From Pictodentalium vernedei (taxonomy: Eukaryota > Mollusca > Scaphopoda > Dentaliida > Dentaliidae), in contig CM062289.1 in the NCBI GenBank assembly GCA_031216915.1, positions 442,007,587-442,071,586 on the forward strand: a DNA stretch of 64,000 nt, in the 5' to 3' direction. Of the stretch, positions 42,971-53,581 are shown in pieces (the stretch's first letter is position 1; each line of letters opens with the position of its first letter). A program made the translations under genes and the position numbers. Under the pieces are notes generated by a model. It made no database searches, was not told the origin of the DNA, and saw only the letters and a list, made by a program, of their open reading frames with translations.

Positions 42971-44243
42971 AGAATGTTGATTTCAGTTTGAGAGAGGTTA
43001 GGTGGAATAAAATTAAAATGTTTTAAAATTTTGATGCAGTTGCACTGTCATTGGTCAGTGTTACCATTACAGTGAACTGCAGTCTCATGAGTCATTTGAG
43101 TCTTGACGATTGTTCATTTTGGGAATTGACCGATTTATGCGAGCGTTGAAATGCCAGGCCTGACTGTTAAAAACATGTGTCTGTGTTAAAAAATAGAAGC
43201 ATTATTACTGAAGGTCTGGAATGGCCTTCCACTAACCACTCAAACATTGATTGTGTAGTCTATTTCATCTTGTGAATTGCTCTGATGGTATTACCCTTGA
43301 TGTTGCATGAATCTCTTTACATGATCCAGTTGGTTTGTCGGCTGGTGTCATCATGGCACCGAGCAAAGTTGTGTTTTTCCTTAGGCAGAAAATGGCCCTA
43401 ACTTTTCACCCCTGATGGAAAGTTTCAGCATAATATATTTTTCAAACAAAATAAATAGATTTCCTTTGTATCTCATTATGGCATCACATAATCTTTTGTT
43501 TTCAAGAAAAGTTCCAAAGAAATCACTACAGGGATTAGCTCATTGAGATTATTCCTTTGACACATCATCAACTCTTTTTGGAAAGAAAGAAAAAAAATGT
43601 AAAAGCAGCCTTTTCCAACTGCTCAATTTTATTTTTTGCTTCAAAAGGACAGATTATGACCTCCTCATTGGAACAAGCTCAGCAAAGTAATCAGTTTGCA
43701 AGTAGGGCTGTATCGATTTTTTAATTTAGGAATTGATTAATCATCACATATAATCGATAATAAACGATTAATCATACCTAGATGACCCTCCCCCCCCCCT
43801 CTCCCTCCCTTTGAAGTCGTTAAAAATGAAGTTCATGTTAGCTGACCAACCTCATGTAAACAATGAAGACAATCCTCTTTTAGGTACATTAATACTAACA
43901 TAATCTAATATGTCCCAGGCTGTTATAACAGGGTCAAACTTGGCCTTTATCATCCTCTTAAGAGAGGCAGAGCCAAAATTTATGATGTCCATAAATGTTA
44001 CCCCAGGTTCAAAATTTACCTTTATCAGAGCCCAAATCTTGAAGGTCCAAGCCTTTTATAATAACAGGGTCAAAATTGAGTATTAAACCTGTTAAATGGG
44101 TTCAAATATCATGGATTTGGGTGTCCAAATTGGAGTCTTTATGAGATGAATGAAGTTCACCTTGTATTGCCTACAGCTACAGGACAGGCCAAATAAACTC
44201 AGCACCATACACTAAATTTTCATTCAGATTTTATTTTTGTCAC
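42971..44243. other. Intron sequence with degenerate repeat pieces
   Basis: Includes a decayed MITE core at about 43,620-43,690 (TTATGACCTCCTCATTGGAA) and an inverted fragment of the hAT-like MITE of 50.6 kb at about 43,704-43,880. No exon seen. Confidence 0.5.
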
Positions 44244-44673
44244 TTAATCCTTTACCCAACACAGAATATCAAAATTTATTATTTTAATTACTATTTTTTA
44301 AATAATTACTATTTTTTCAAATTTTTTCAAAAAACTTCAACAAACCCATATCATGTGACCCCTCTTGGAATGAGCTCATTGAGCTCGTTCCAATGAGGGG
44401 TCACATGATATGGTTTTGTTGTTATATTTTTAAAAATTTATTTTTATGTGTACCCATACTATGTATGGTACACATAATGCCGGCATCCGGGGTGACCATC
44501 CGTCGTTCGTCCATCCTTTGTCCGTCCGACTGTCTGTCCGTCCATCCGTCCGGCATCCGTATCCATTTCTCTGGCATTCGATAACTTGAAAAATATTGCT
44601 TGGATTGTCAAGTTACTTTATATTTGTGTTCAGGTTACTGATGTGCCGAGCTGTATAGTTTTTGGTGTAAATC

Positions 44674-46152
44674 GATGAGGGCATCGGACTGGGGGGTGAC
44701 TTTGTGGGAATCATGAAAGCACTGTATACAGATGTGCAAAGCCAACTCAGTCTAGGGAGTATCACTACAAAACGAGTCCCTATGGATATAGGCCTCAAGC
44801 AGGGGTGTATCTTTTCACCGATTTTGTTTGCATTGTATGTTAAAGATTTAGGGGACGAACTAATTCAGAGTGCGGAGGGGGTAAATGTTGGAGACATAAA
44901 GATACCAGGCTTATTCTTTGCGGACGACATGGTGTTAATGTCTAGAACTGAACAGGGGCTAGAGAAACTGCTGGAAATTGTTGGTAGATATGGGAACACT
45001 TGGCGGCTCGAACTAAATGAAAATAAAAGCAAGGTAATACCCGTTGGACGCAAGGTAGATATGACGAAGAGATGGAGAGTGGGGGAGTTCTCAATCCCCG
45101 AAGGGGAAAGCAAACAAATCACTGTAGGAGAAACGGGAGAGTATGAGTATCTAGGGGTAAGCATAAATATAACGGGAAGAGGGGTGTACAGAAATTACTC
45201 AGCCAAACTGATTCTGAAGGGGAAAAGAATTCTGAACCAACTAAAACTTTTAGGGAAAAATAGTTTCAACAAGGTCTTTGTGGGGAAAACACTGTGGGAG
45301 AGGGTGGGTTTACCAAGTATAATGTATGGCACGGACGTGATTCCATTAAACCAAACCGTTACTAAGAAGTTGGAAAATACTCAAAATGATGCCGGCAGAT
45401 GGATAACAGGGTCGAGTAATGCTGCAGCTTTGGAAGCAGTAAGGGGGGAGCTTGGGTGGATGAAAATCAAGGACAGGGTAGATTTGGGAAAACTGTGTTA
45501 CTTTAACTACTTGAGAAACCTGCCTGACAACCGGTGGTGCAAATTGATGCTCGATACCATTTGGAATTCTAATATAGAAACGGGGTGGTCAAACCATGTG
45601 AGGGAACTAATGGACAATTACTCTATAGAGGTCACAAACATAGAAGTAGGAATGAAAGAAGGCAAAAGGTTTGTCAAAGAGAGAGTCATGGAAGATTGCA
45701 ATCGAAACTGGCGAGCAGGGGTTAGCGTGAAAAGATCACTGCAGGGGTTACAATATAAAGAAAAGCCAGCTTTTGAGAAGTACCTAGATGGCACCTTTGG
45801 AGGGTCACTGCTGTTCAAACTGAGATCAAGATCACTGGAGCTTCGGGGAAAAATTGGGAGAGATGGGGAAAAGGGATGCCAAATGTGCCACTCTGGAGTA
45901 GTGGAGACCCTGGAACATTTTCTCTTGGAATGCCCACAATATATACCTCATAGAATAAAATTTACTGGAAGAATAATGCAGAAGTGGGGTGAAGAAACAA
46001 AGGATAGATGGCTGAAGGGGGACACGAGGGAGAGGGTAGGAATGCTTATTGAAGAAATTGAAAAAGAGGAAGTGAGGGACACTATTAAGCAGTTTATATC
46101 TGAATGCTGGGAGGAGAGGAGGGGAAGAGGGGGTGGGGTGCAGGGGGAATGA
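44674..46152 (+). CDS. Non-LTR retrotransposon RT fragment, open, 492 aa, 5'-truncated
   Basis: An open frame begins at the junction with the tandem repeat. No start codon is required; this is a truncated ORF2. RT motifs: DIGLKQGCIFSPILFALYV (residues about 40-60), catalytic FADDMVLM (about 85), and a thumb-like region with LGVSINITGRG. The C-terminus has a CCHC-type motif, CQMCHSG then HFLLECP (about 410-430). An AT-rich (TTA)n tail follows at 46,196-46,219. Lack of any stop over 492 codons suggests a recent insertion. Clade uncertain among R1/I/CR1-type LINEs. The endonuclease and the N-terminal RT part are missing. Confidence 0.88.
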   Translation, partial: DEGIGLGGDFVGIMKALYTDVQSQLSLGSITTKRVPMDIGLKQGCIFSPILFALYVKDLGDELIQSAEGVNVGDIKIPGLFFADDMVLMSRTEQGLEKLLEIVGRYGNTWRLELNENKSKVIPVGRKVDMTKRWRVGEFSIPEGESKQITVGETGEYEYLGVSINITGRGVYRNYSAKLILKGKRILNQLKLLGKNSFNKVFVGKTLWERVGLPSIMYGTDVIPLNQTVTKKLENTQNDAGRWITGSSNAAALEAVRGELGWMKIKDRVDLGKLCYFNYLRNLPDNRWCKLMLDTIWNSNIETGWSNHVRELMDNYSIEVTNIEVGMKEGKRFVKERVMEDCNRNWRAGVSVKRSLQGLQYKEKPAFEKYLDGTFGGSLLFKLRSRSLELRGKIGRDGEKGCQMCHSGVVETLEHFLLECPQYIPHRIKFTGRIMQKWGEETKDRWLKGDTRERVGMLIEEIEKEEVRDTIKQFISECWEERRGRGGGVQGE

Positions 46153-46221
46153 TGGCCTTCTCTTATGAGGACCGCGACAAATCAGCGGCTGGCCAAAGAG
46201 TTATTATTATTATTATTATTC

Positions 46222-46770
46222 CGAGATATTAACCCTTTATCCTTCAAATTGAAAATACCTCCAATCCCTTTGGCATTCGATAACTTGAAAAATATTGCTT
46301 GGATTGTCAAGTTACTTTATATTTGTGTTCAGGTTACAGATGTGCCGAGCTGTATAGTTTTTGGTGTAAATCTGTTATTTTTATCCTGAGATATTAACCC
46401 TTTATCCTTCAAATTGAAAATTTCTCCAATCCCTTTGGCATTTGATAACTTGAAAAATATTGCTTGGATTGTCAAGTTACTTTATAATTGTGTTCAGGTT
46501 ACTGATGTGCTGAGCTGTATAGTTTTGGGTGTTAATCTGATTATTTGATCTGGAGATATTAACCCTTTATCCTTCAAATTGAAAATTCCTCCAATCCCTT
46601 TGGCATGAGATAACTCAAAAAATATCAATCCGATTGTCATGTTACTTTATATATTTATTCAGGTTACTGATGTGCTGTGCTGTATAGTTTTTTATGAAAA
46701 TCTGATAATTTGATCTGGAGATATTAACCCTTTATCCATCAAGTTAGAACTCCTCCAATCCATTTCTATA
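46222..46770. repeat. Tandem repeat of about 165 bp
   Basis: GAGATATTAACCCTTTATCC recurs at about 46,222, 46,387, 46,554 and 46,717. One partial unit precedes the LINE at 44,563-44,673, so the LINE lies within the array. Confidence 0.9.
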
Positions 46771-46941
46771 TGTACCCATACCTTGTACATAATGTCGGCT
46801 TCCGTGGTGGCCCCCGTCATACAGCTTTCTACTAGTTGCGCGTATGGGTACACATCTGACGATTTCATTGGCCTATTTTTTCAACTGCTCAATTTGCAAA
46901 TTAGTGGGCGGATGCGGGCGATTCGTTAGGTAAAGGGTTAA

Positions 46942-47402
46942 TACATTCAGATTGCAAAAATTTCCTGATAAAAAGTATAAAACTGTAAACGATCAAATTT
47001 TGTTGAACAATCTGTGCCGTTGGCAAGGCATAGTAAATACCACTCTACAGTTTTTGGCAGCATAAATCAATTTTTAATGACATCACTGCACAGGTGTTAC
47101 AATTGACTTTACATTTATGCTGTGGTCATAATATAGCCATAGATGCTGAAAGTGGCATCACTGTGGGCCATGGTGATGCCTTGATATTTGATTTGATTTG
47201 TGTTCTCTTCACTAATTTGATTAAATTTGAAATCTATTGTGCTATATATTCAGAAAGAATACGAATCTTTGCAGAATTGTAAGTTACAAAATTGTAATGG
47301 TATCTTAAAAGATGAAGAATCTTCCATATAAACTGGGTAATATTTGTTACAGGATATGCGTACTAGACTGTTGCTTGCAATTTAAAATTGTTCTTTTGGT
47401 GT
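46942..47402. other. Intron sequence, no supported feature
   Basis: Unique-looking AT-rich sequence. Short frames only. Confidence 0.4.
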
Positions 47403-47626
47403 TTAACCCTTTACATGAAAAGCAGACGACACTTGCAAAAAAGTTCCTGAACAACTGATTTTTTTCATTTTTTGTCTCAAAAACATAGGTTATGACCCGT
47501 CCTTGGAATGAGCTCAATGAGCACGTTCCAACCAGGGGTCATAACCTATGTTTTTGAGACAATAAATGAAGAAATAATGAAAATTAATTGGCGATTTATG
47601 CAAATAGCACTGGGCGTTTTCTGCTA
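47403..47626. mobile_element. TTAA-type MITE, family B, right end lost
   Basis: TTAACCCTTTACATGAAAAG, core centre GAGCTCAATGAGCAC, ending without the terminal GGTAAAGGGTTAA. Confidence 0.78.
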
Positions 47627-47734
47627 ACCATCCACAAACGACCGAGGTCTCTTAGGTCATCAGGTCAACTCAATATGGTTCAGCCCGCATCTAAATTTAC
47701 TAGTGCTGATGGTAGTGCCTTTGTGGTTGCTGGT

Positions 47735-48219
47735 CAAGCCTGAAAATAAGCAATCTGACATTTGCAGAATGAGGTCCCCAGAGGGTGAATTTGCTGATGC
47801 TATCCAATAGAGTGGGCCAATTTATCCTCTGGGTTCCCCGTGGGAACCCCGGGAAGTAACCAGCACTTGTTTACTGTGGTAAACCAGTTCCGCTTTACGA
47901 GTAAAATGAGACCCAGTCACCAATGCTTGGGGTGAAAGTCCTGTAAAATGGGCAACATGTAGATCAACGATTGACTAAACTTGACTTCATCTCCATGTTG
48001 TGTCACGATTAGCCATGGTGCATAAATATGTCACGTTAACCACCAACAAACAAACAATCCTCTGGGTACCTCTTTCTGTTTTGGTTTGAGACCCTGATTC
48101 AGATTGAGGTTCACAGAGGGTAAATTTGGTGATACTACCCTGCTTTGCAGGGTAGCATCACCAAATTCACCCTCTGGGACCTCATTTTGCAGATGACAGT
48201 CTGCTTATTTTCTGGCTTG
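47735..48219. mobile_element. hAT-like MITE with nested SINE, 8-bp TSD
   Basis: CAAGCCTGAAAATAAGCA and inverted CAAGCCAGAAAATAAGCA, flanked by TTGCTGGT and TTGCTGGC. A 222-bp SINE interrupts it. Confidence 0.83.
47835..48056 (+). mobile_element. SINE, third head type, 11-bp TSD
   Basis: Sister of 5011-5234, flanked by ATCCTCTGGGT (47,824-47,834; 48,057-48,067). Tail GATTAGCCATGGTGCATAAA then (CAAA)n. Confidence 0.87.
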
Positions 48220-48558
48220 TTGCTGGCCCAAGGCTTTGGAATTCTCTTCCAATCGATATAAAAAATAGTAAATCACTTCAATCATTCAAGTCTGGTACTA
48301 AAACCTACCTATTTTGTAAGGCATTTCCTTCAGTGGTCTTTTAATTTTGGTCATGAACTGACATTACCAGGTGTGTGAGTGTGACTGAGTCAGTGAAGAT
48401 TGCCTCGTCAAGTCACACTCACATACTTGTTTTGGTAAAGTTGTAGTTTGTTTTTATTTTGTTTCAATTCAATACACTTTTTCTTTTAGGTTCTGACGCT
48501 TTTATCACCATGATGTAGCCTTGGTTGCTGATGTGGCATTGGGCACCAATAAATGATA

Positions 48559-48988
48559 CAGTGGAGCCCACTTAATTGGATATCTCTTAACTGAATAACC
48601 CTGTTAATTGAATATAATTTCCCAACACAAAACCATTTACCATACGTCCAGTACAAATTTGACCTGTAAATTGAATATAGGTTATAGAATAAACTCCTGT
48701 TAATTGAATAAAAATATCCTGCAGTCTGTCGAGAAATTACCCTGACTCTCCCCAGTTTTCCTTTGTTTATAGACCTATTCAACCTCAGTGTAATCAGTAC
48801 AGACATTTAATCTATTATATCTTGTTTGACAGAGCTCATAGAGCTCTGTCAAACAAGATATAATAGAATAAATACTAAGTTTAACTCTAGAATACAGGAA
48901 AGTGACACAATCCATGTTAATTGATTACTCCTGTTAATTGAATAATTTTCATTGACAAAGTGGCTATTCAATTAATGGGGTTCCACTG
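48559..48988. mobile_element. pogo/Tc1-like MITE with TA target
   Basis: CAGTGGAGCCCACTTAATTG and inverted CAGTGGAACCCCATTAATTG, flanked by TA. A palindrome at 48,812-48,866 with centre GAGCTCATAGAGCTC is nested inside and belongs to the TTTGACAGAGCTC group. Confidence 0.83.
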
Positions 48989-49296
48989 TAATAGTTATCA
49001 ATGTATCTGTGAGAGAATGTACGTGTATGTGTGGACATGTATGCATGCAATTATTGTACAGCCATTGAGCACCGTGTGTGGATTCTAGGCTTTAAAATTA
49101 TTATTATTAGACATTTATATGAAGCCAACTGGTATATATAGGATAATTCCCAATGATCAGGACCACAGACCAAACCATTTGAAATGCAGTGTGATTTGAC
49201 GTGAAATTTTTTGTCCAATTTGATTTGGGCAAAAAGGTACGACTCAACAGTTTCTATGTTATTGAATAAACAGGAATTTTTTTTTTTCTTTTCTAG

Positions 49297-49423
49297 GCCA
49301 GGAACATATGAACATAATGTGAAAAGAAATAGGAGAGCACATTGGCATCAATCTTTCGGTGGAGCACCTGTACTGTTGCCTAAAGTTACAGTTAAAAGTA
49401 CGATTGATAAAAATACTGAAAAG
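49297..49423 (+). CDS. pifo: Pitchfork/CIMAP3-like, coding exon 5
   Basis: Acceptor TTTTCTAG, donor AAG|GTAAGTG. Encodes (G)PGTYEHNVKRNRRAHWHQSF then GGAPVLLPKVTVKSTIDKNT and EK. The PGPGTY repeat, made across the exon 4/5 junction, and the following SFGGAP block fit the C-terminal part of pitchfork. Five exons give 510 nt or 170 residues, against about 190 for vertebrate proteins. About 20-30 C-terminal residues are still missing, in an exon not recognised downstream. Confidence 0.86.
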
Positions 49424-49490
49424 GTAAGTGCTGAAAATTCTTGATTGTGCATTAGTTGTTGGTATTTATTGTGGTGGAAAAGCTCAGCTC

Positions 49491-49739
49491 TTAACCCTTT
49501 ACCCAACGAAGCGCCCGCTTCCACCCGCATAATAAGCAAATTCAGCAGTTGAAAAAATATTATTTTTCAAAATATTTCAACAAAACCGTATCATGAGACC
49601 CCTCGTTGGAACAAGCTCGTCGAGCTCGTTCCAACGAGGGGTCACATGATATGGTTTTGTTGAAATTTTTTGAAAAATTTAAAAAAATTATATTTAAAAT
49701 AATAAATTTTGATATCGTCTGTGTTGGGTAAAGGGTTAA
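49491..49739. mobile_element. TTAA-type MITE, family A, complete
   Basis: TTAACCCTTTACCCAACG to GTTGGGTAAAGGGTTAA; centre AAGCTCGTCGAGCTC. It starts 68 bases after pitchfork exon 5. Confidence 0.88.
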
Positions 49740-49889
49740 GACATAAACAACATGCCACTTTATTCATTTGTGGATGCAATCAGGATTAGGAATTTTCTTT
49801 ATATTGTATTATTTTGTCATAACATGTGTATTTTCTGATTGGTGTATCCCTCAGGTAACTTTAATGATCATTCATAGGTTATTTCCAGC

Positions 49890-50105
49890 CCTGAACCTGC
49901 ACAAGCAGTTTAGTATTGGTTGAAGGCTAGTGTAACATTGCCATGCTTTACGCACTAATACATGGCACCATCATGCACTCTCATGGGCACTTGAGATAAA
50001 GTGCCTTGTTCAGTGACTGGATACAGATGATGCAGGTCAGGATCAAACTGTTGATCAGAAATCCAGTGTGATAACTATTGAGCCATGTGCTGTGCTCCAG
50101 TTGCA
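49890..50105 (-). mobile_element. Degenerate tRNA-headed SINE
   Basis: Minus strand shows ATGGCTCAATAGTTATCACA and AGTTTGATCCTGACC (weak A and B boxes), then AGGCACTTTATCTCAAGTGC. No tail or target duplication left. Confidence 0.65.
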
Positions 50106-50364
50106 TATATTATTCCAGCACAAAACCCTTTACAAAAGTTTGATCCAACCTTGCCCTAAAAATTGTGAGGATGAGAGGGAGCCCCATTAATAATCTGTTG
50201 AGAAAACAGGGAGGAGTCTGAATAGATTTTGGTGAGCAATACAGGTATCGGTCCCATTTGCAAGAGGGATAAATTGAGGGAGCAGCTCTGAATATATTTT
50301 GATGCCCAATACAGGTATCATTACTATTTGTAATTCCATTAATAAAACCTGTATATCAGGCCTG

Positions 50365-50452
50365 GCTTATTTTTGAAAAATAATATTTTTTCAGCTGTGG
50401 AATTTACATATTACACGGGCAGATGTGGCCGATTCATTGGGAAATGGGTTAA
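50365..50452. mobile_element. Right end of a family A TTAA-type MITE
   Basis: TGAAAAATAATATTTTTTCA to CATTGGGAAATGGGTTAA; left half and core missing. Confidence 0.75.
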
Positions 50453-50558
50453 TATAAATTATGTAATGTGTTTTCCAATCCTTGTGAAGTAAATAAGCTT
50501 GAACAAAACATGCCACAAGCCAGGGACCAGCCGTGCGGGCGACTAGGGTGCTTATGTC

Positions 50559-51085
50559 TAGGGCTGTCATGATTAATCGATTGTTGATCGGTCACGGCAA
50601 AATCGATTAGTATTTTTCGTTGTCGAATAATCGGTAAATTGTATCCCGTTTTAGATGTTTAATAATTAAAAGAAAATTTGATGAAAAAAATATTGTTTCT
50701 AAAGGTAAAGAGTTAAGAACATCGATGTTAAACCCCAAGAAGCTGTTGGAAGCATTTGTCTTCCATGTACATTCATCAAAGCTTCATGCTCTGAATTTTT
50801 GAACCATCAGTGTAATAATCAAGACCGGTCGGCAGTTGCGAAGTTCGCAACTGCCGACCGGTCTTGATTATTACACTGACGGTTCAAAAGTTCAGAACAT
50901 CAAAGCTTTGAATGTCCCTAAAAGTTGATCGTCTTCGTTGTTTACTTGAGGTAGGTCAGCTGACTTGAACTTCATTTTTATCAACTTCAGAGAGAGGGAG
51001 AGGGGATGGGGGTCATCTAGGTATGATTAATCAATTATTTGCGATGATGAATCGATTCCTAAAATGAAAAATCAGGACAGCCCTA
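50559..51085. mobile_element. hAT-like MITE, 8-bp TSD
   Basis: TAGGGCTGTCATGATT and inverted TAGGGCTGTCCTGATT, flanked by CTTATGTC and ATTATGTC. Perfect internal palindrome at 50,810-50,875 (centre GCGAAGTTCGC). A partial inverted copy is at 43,704-43,880. Confidence 0.83.
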
Positions 51086-51387
51086 ATTATGTCGTCCTTC
51101 TAAGCCCAGAGTCGCTAGAAAAATAGTCGGGGCGATTACAAGTGGCCCTCTAAAAATTGGCCAAAATGAGGAACAGCTGAACTGAGTGATCCGAGGTTTA
51201 CATAAAAACGATTATTTTCAAGAATCGAATGTGCTTTAGTGTGATAAATGGGTATTTTCGTTTGTCAAATAAACAACCATTTATTTGAAATCACACGACA
51301 ATCAATTTCCATTGTCGCTTTTGGCAGACTTTTTATTTCTATTTTGTTCCATTTCAGTCGGAGCTTCAAGTGTCAAAAACGAAAATA

Positions 51388-51655
51388 GGTGACTTAACTG
51401 GTAGAGTGCTGGAAGCCCTATTTTGGGCTTTACTAAGAGTGACAGACAATAACTCTGTAGCTACATTCTGCCTGAGGAAGCCTTCATTGTCCCTGATATG
51501 AATGAGATTTTTTATACAATACCTTGCTCTCTGACATTTAATTGGATAGTGACTTTAAGGAACTATCCAATTAAATGTAATAGAGCAGTATAGGCTGAGC
51601 TTTGATTTGTTGTCAAAAAAACTCAGCACTTTACCAGTTAAGCGACTCAACAAAA
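51388..51655. mobile_element. TIR repeat, CTTAACTGGTAGAGTGCTG family
   Basis: Inverted CAGCACTTTACCAGTTAAG at the right; an internal foldback at 51,534-51,583 (centre GTGACTTTAAGGAAC). Same family as 38,872-39,105. Confidence 0.72.
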
Positions 51656-52436
51656 TAACCCAGTTTGAAAGTAGGTTACCTCACTTAGGATGTTGAAAAT
51701 GTACACACAACGGACGTATTTTCTAACACTGAATTTTTATTTCATTTTGCTGACGACTGTTAAGTGTTGGGTCGTCTATTCCCAGAAAAACTCAAGTGGA
51801 ATTGAAACACATGAAAAAAAAGGTTTAGTGATGACAAGAAAAGCTTTGTACAGGACACAAGTGTGCATGTGAAGGATCTTGAAAAAGGGGTCCCCCTAAA
51901 CACCGGAATGACACGAAATGATGCGGAAAGACACTGGAATGCAATAAAAATGATGCGGAATGACATTTATTTTACAAAATACTGGACCCCAGAATGTATT
52001 TTGTTTATTAACTAACAAAGTACCTTCCAAGCAACCTTCTTACATCTGGTCCTGTTCACACTTTCAGACTTAGGAAATTATTAGCTTAGTTGGACTTTGG
52101 TGAATGGCAACCACAGGAGGGTGCTGTGGGATTGGAACGAAGAAGAGGTGAGGGGTCATGAAGGAGAGGGTAGCAGTGGGGGATTTTCAGTCAATAATTA
52201 CTTTGTGATTTTTTAACCTGGCATAGATGCATCATAGAGAACTGGACCTGGATTGTTTGGACGTTAGTGGAGGACCACAAATTGAAAATATGAATGGGCA
52301 GCAGGGGGTGGTACATAAATAGTCTTATTTTTCCCCACTTGCCTATGAAGTCTCCCTACTTGACTTTGCAGTCTCCCTATTTTTTCTGGAGGGAGACATA
52401 AAGTCTCCCTAAAATTCCCCCCAGGCTGGTCCCTGC
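51656..52436. other. No gene recognised
   Basis: A 60-codon plus-strand frame at 51,690-51,872 and a Cys-poor minus-strand frame at about 52,264-52,557 (CTTGCCTATGAAGTCTCCCT repeats) have no supported identity. The missing last pitchfork exon was sought here without success. Confidence 0.4.
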
Positions 52437-52740
52437 CACAAGCTGGAGTCACATTATGTCTAGCTGACAGTTTTACAGGTGGAGGAAATTGGTGTACCTG
52501 GAGAGAACCAATAAGCAGTGATGAGTAACTGCCAGACTCTCCAGGCAGGGTTTGCATTGGTTTAAAGCAAGTGTACTATTGATGTGCTTTACACATTAGT
52601 ATATGCTGCCAACAAGCTTGGGCACTCGGGATTACCGATAATTGTCTTGCCCAAGAATTCTACACAGATGAAGTGGGATAGGATTGAAGCATCACCCTTT
52701 TGATCAGAAGTAGGACCTGTGAATCGCACATTTTTTAGTC
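52437..52740 (-). mobile_element. Degenerate SINE of the tRNA/5S body family
   Basis: Minus-strand order TTCTTGGGCAAGACAATTAT, GTAAAGCACATCAATAGTAC, TTCTCTCCAGGTACACC and AAAACTGTCAGCTAGAC, as in the intact SINE at 13.3 kb. Confidence 0.7.
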
Positions 52741-52904
52741 AAATCAAACTTCAAATCGATTCATGTCTACAATATTAGAAATCAAATAGAACCACAAATC
52801 GAATCAGTGTCATCTTGAAGATGACCAATGGGGGTTGGGGTACTATAAACCTGATTTGTTCCCACAGTGATGGCTCAAATCTTTACTGATAAAATAATCC
52901 AACT

Positions 52905-52970
52905 ACATCATCAAGGCTTGCTTTCATCAATGGTATGCCTGAAGGCATACCTTGATGATGTAGTTGGAAT
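52905..52970. repeat. Foldback repeat
   Basis: CCAACTACATCATCAAGG and its inverse around a loop containing GGTATGCCTGAAGGCATACC. Confidence 0.78.
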
Positions 52971-53298
52971 ATTACCTTGTAAGGAGTCTAGTTCATCATT
53001 GACATGGAAACCTCAAATTTGCATTTAAAAGTGGTAGGGACTAGTGATATTGGAATTAGCATGGCTGGTGGCATGAGTGAATATGTTATTTATGTTAATG
53101 TATCAGAGTTACACTCAGTCTTTTATTTCAATATTATTTATGTACGATTTCCATCTGAACTATACGTTTTGTGAGACGATGAAGATGACTGATACCAAGC
53201 TACATGTATATTCCTATGAAAAAGATTTGAGAGGAAACAAATTGGGCAGCCGATTTCGAATCAAACCAAATATCGACTTAACTGGTAGAGTGCTAAAT

Positions 53299-53581
53299 TA
53301 TATTTTTATACTGTACCAATGACCCAGACTTAGCTGGTGCTAACTCCAACAAAACCAGGGCCAAACACAAATTTTGCCCCCCAATCCCCAAAATTTGCAT
53401 CCAAAACAAAAAGAAATCATGTCCTAAAGGACCTCCATAGTACGCCTCTACTGCGCATGCGCAGTGACGCAGTCGTCCCGAAATTGGCGCCAATTATCAT
53501 TCTCTGTTTGGCCCTTCATCAGTCAACATCTCACTGATCTTTGTGCTTGTAAATCTCAGTTTAAAGGATGCCAGACACGTA
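53299..53581 (+). mobile_element. DIRS leader fragment, younger subfamily
   Basis: Almost identical, inverted, to 3130-3412 of the intact DIRS. Contains CTGCGCATGCGCAG (53,451-53,464) and TTGGCGCCAA (53,484-53,493). It stops at GCCAGACACGTAA, where the decayed DIRS copy begins. Confidence 0.85.
53451..53493. promoter_or_regulatory. Perfect NRF-1 palindrome plus E2F-like palindrome
   Basis: TGCGCATGCGCA and TTGGCGCCAA, 19 bases apart. The pair recurs in the same arrangement near 53,731-53,775, 60,367-60,410 and 60,849-60,888. Confidence 0.6.

Larger units (their letters stand above)
44446..46855. mobile_element. TIR element carrying a tandem array and a LINE
   Basis: TIR ATGTGTACCCATACTATG at the left and inverted GCGTATGGGTACACAT at the right, with a second partial ATATGTACCCATACC near 46,767. 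The interior is a tandem repeat of about 165 bp into which a LINE has inserted. A GTCC-rich simple stretch lies at 44,510-44,562. Confidence 0.7.
44244..46941. mobile_element. TTAA-type MITE, family A, split by nested elements
   Basis: The left half (TTAATCCTTTACCCAAC, core centred on GAGCTCATTGAGCTC) ends at about 44,445. The right half (TTTTTCAACTGCTCAATTTG to GTTAGGTAAAGGGTTAA) resumes at about 46,872. The 2.4 kb between is a later insertion. Confidence 0.85.

Noticed and set aside
44510-44562. CRISPR-like or regulatory array of GTCC words
   Set aside because: Short imperfect simple repeat in a eukaryotic transposon; no spacers or regular units.
51690-51872. Last coding exon of pitchfork
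   Set aside because: The 60-codon frame lacks the expected conserved C-terminal end and splice acceptor.
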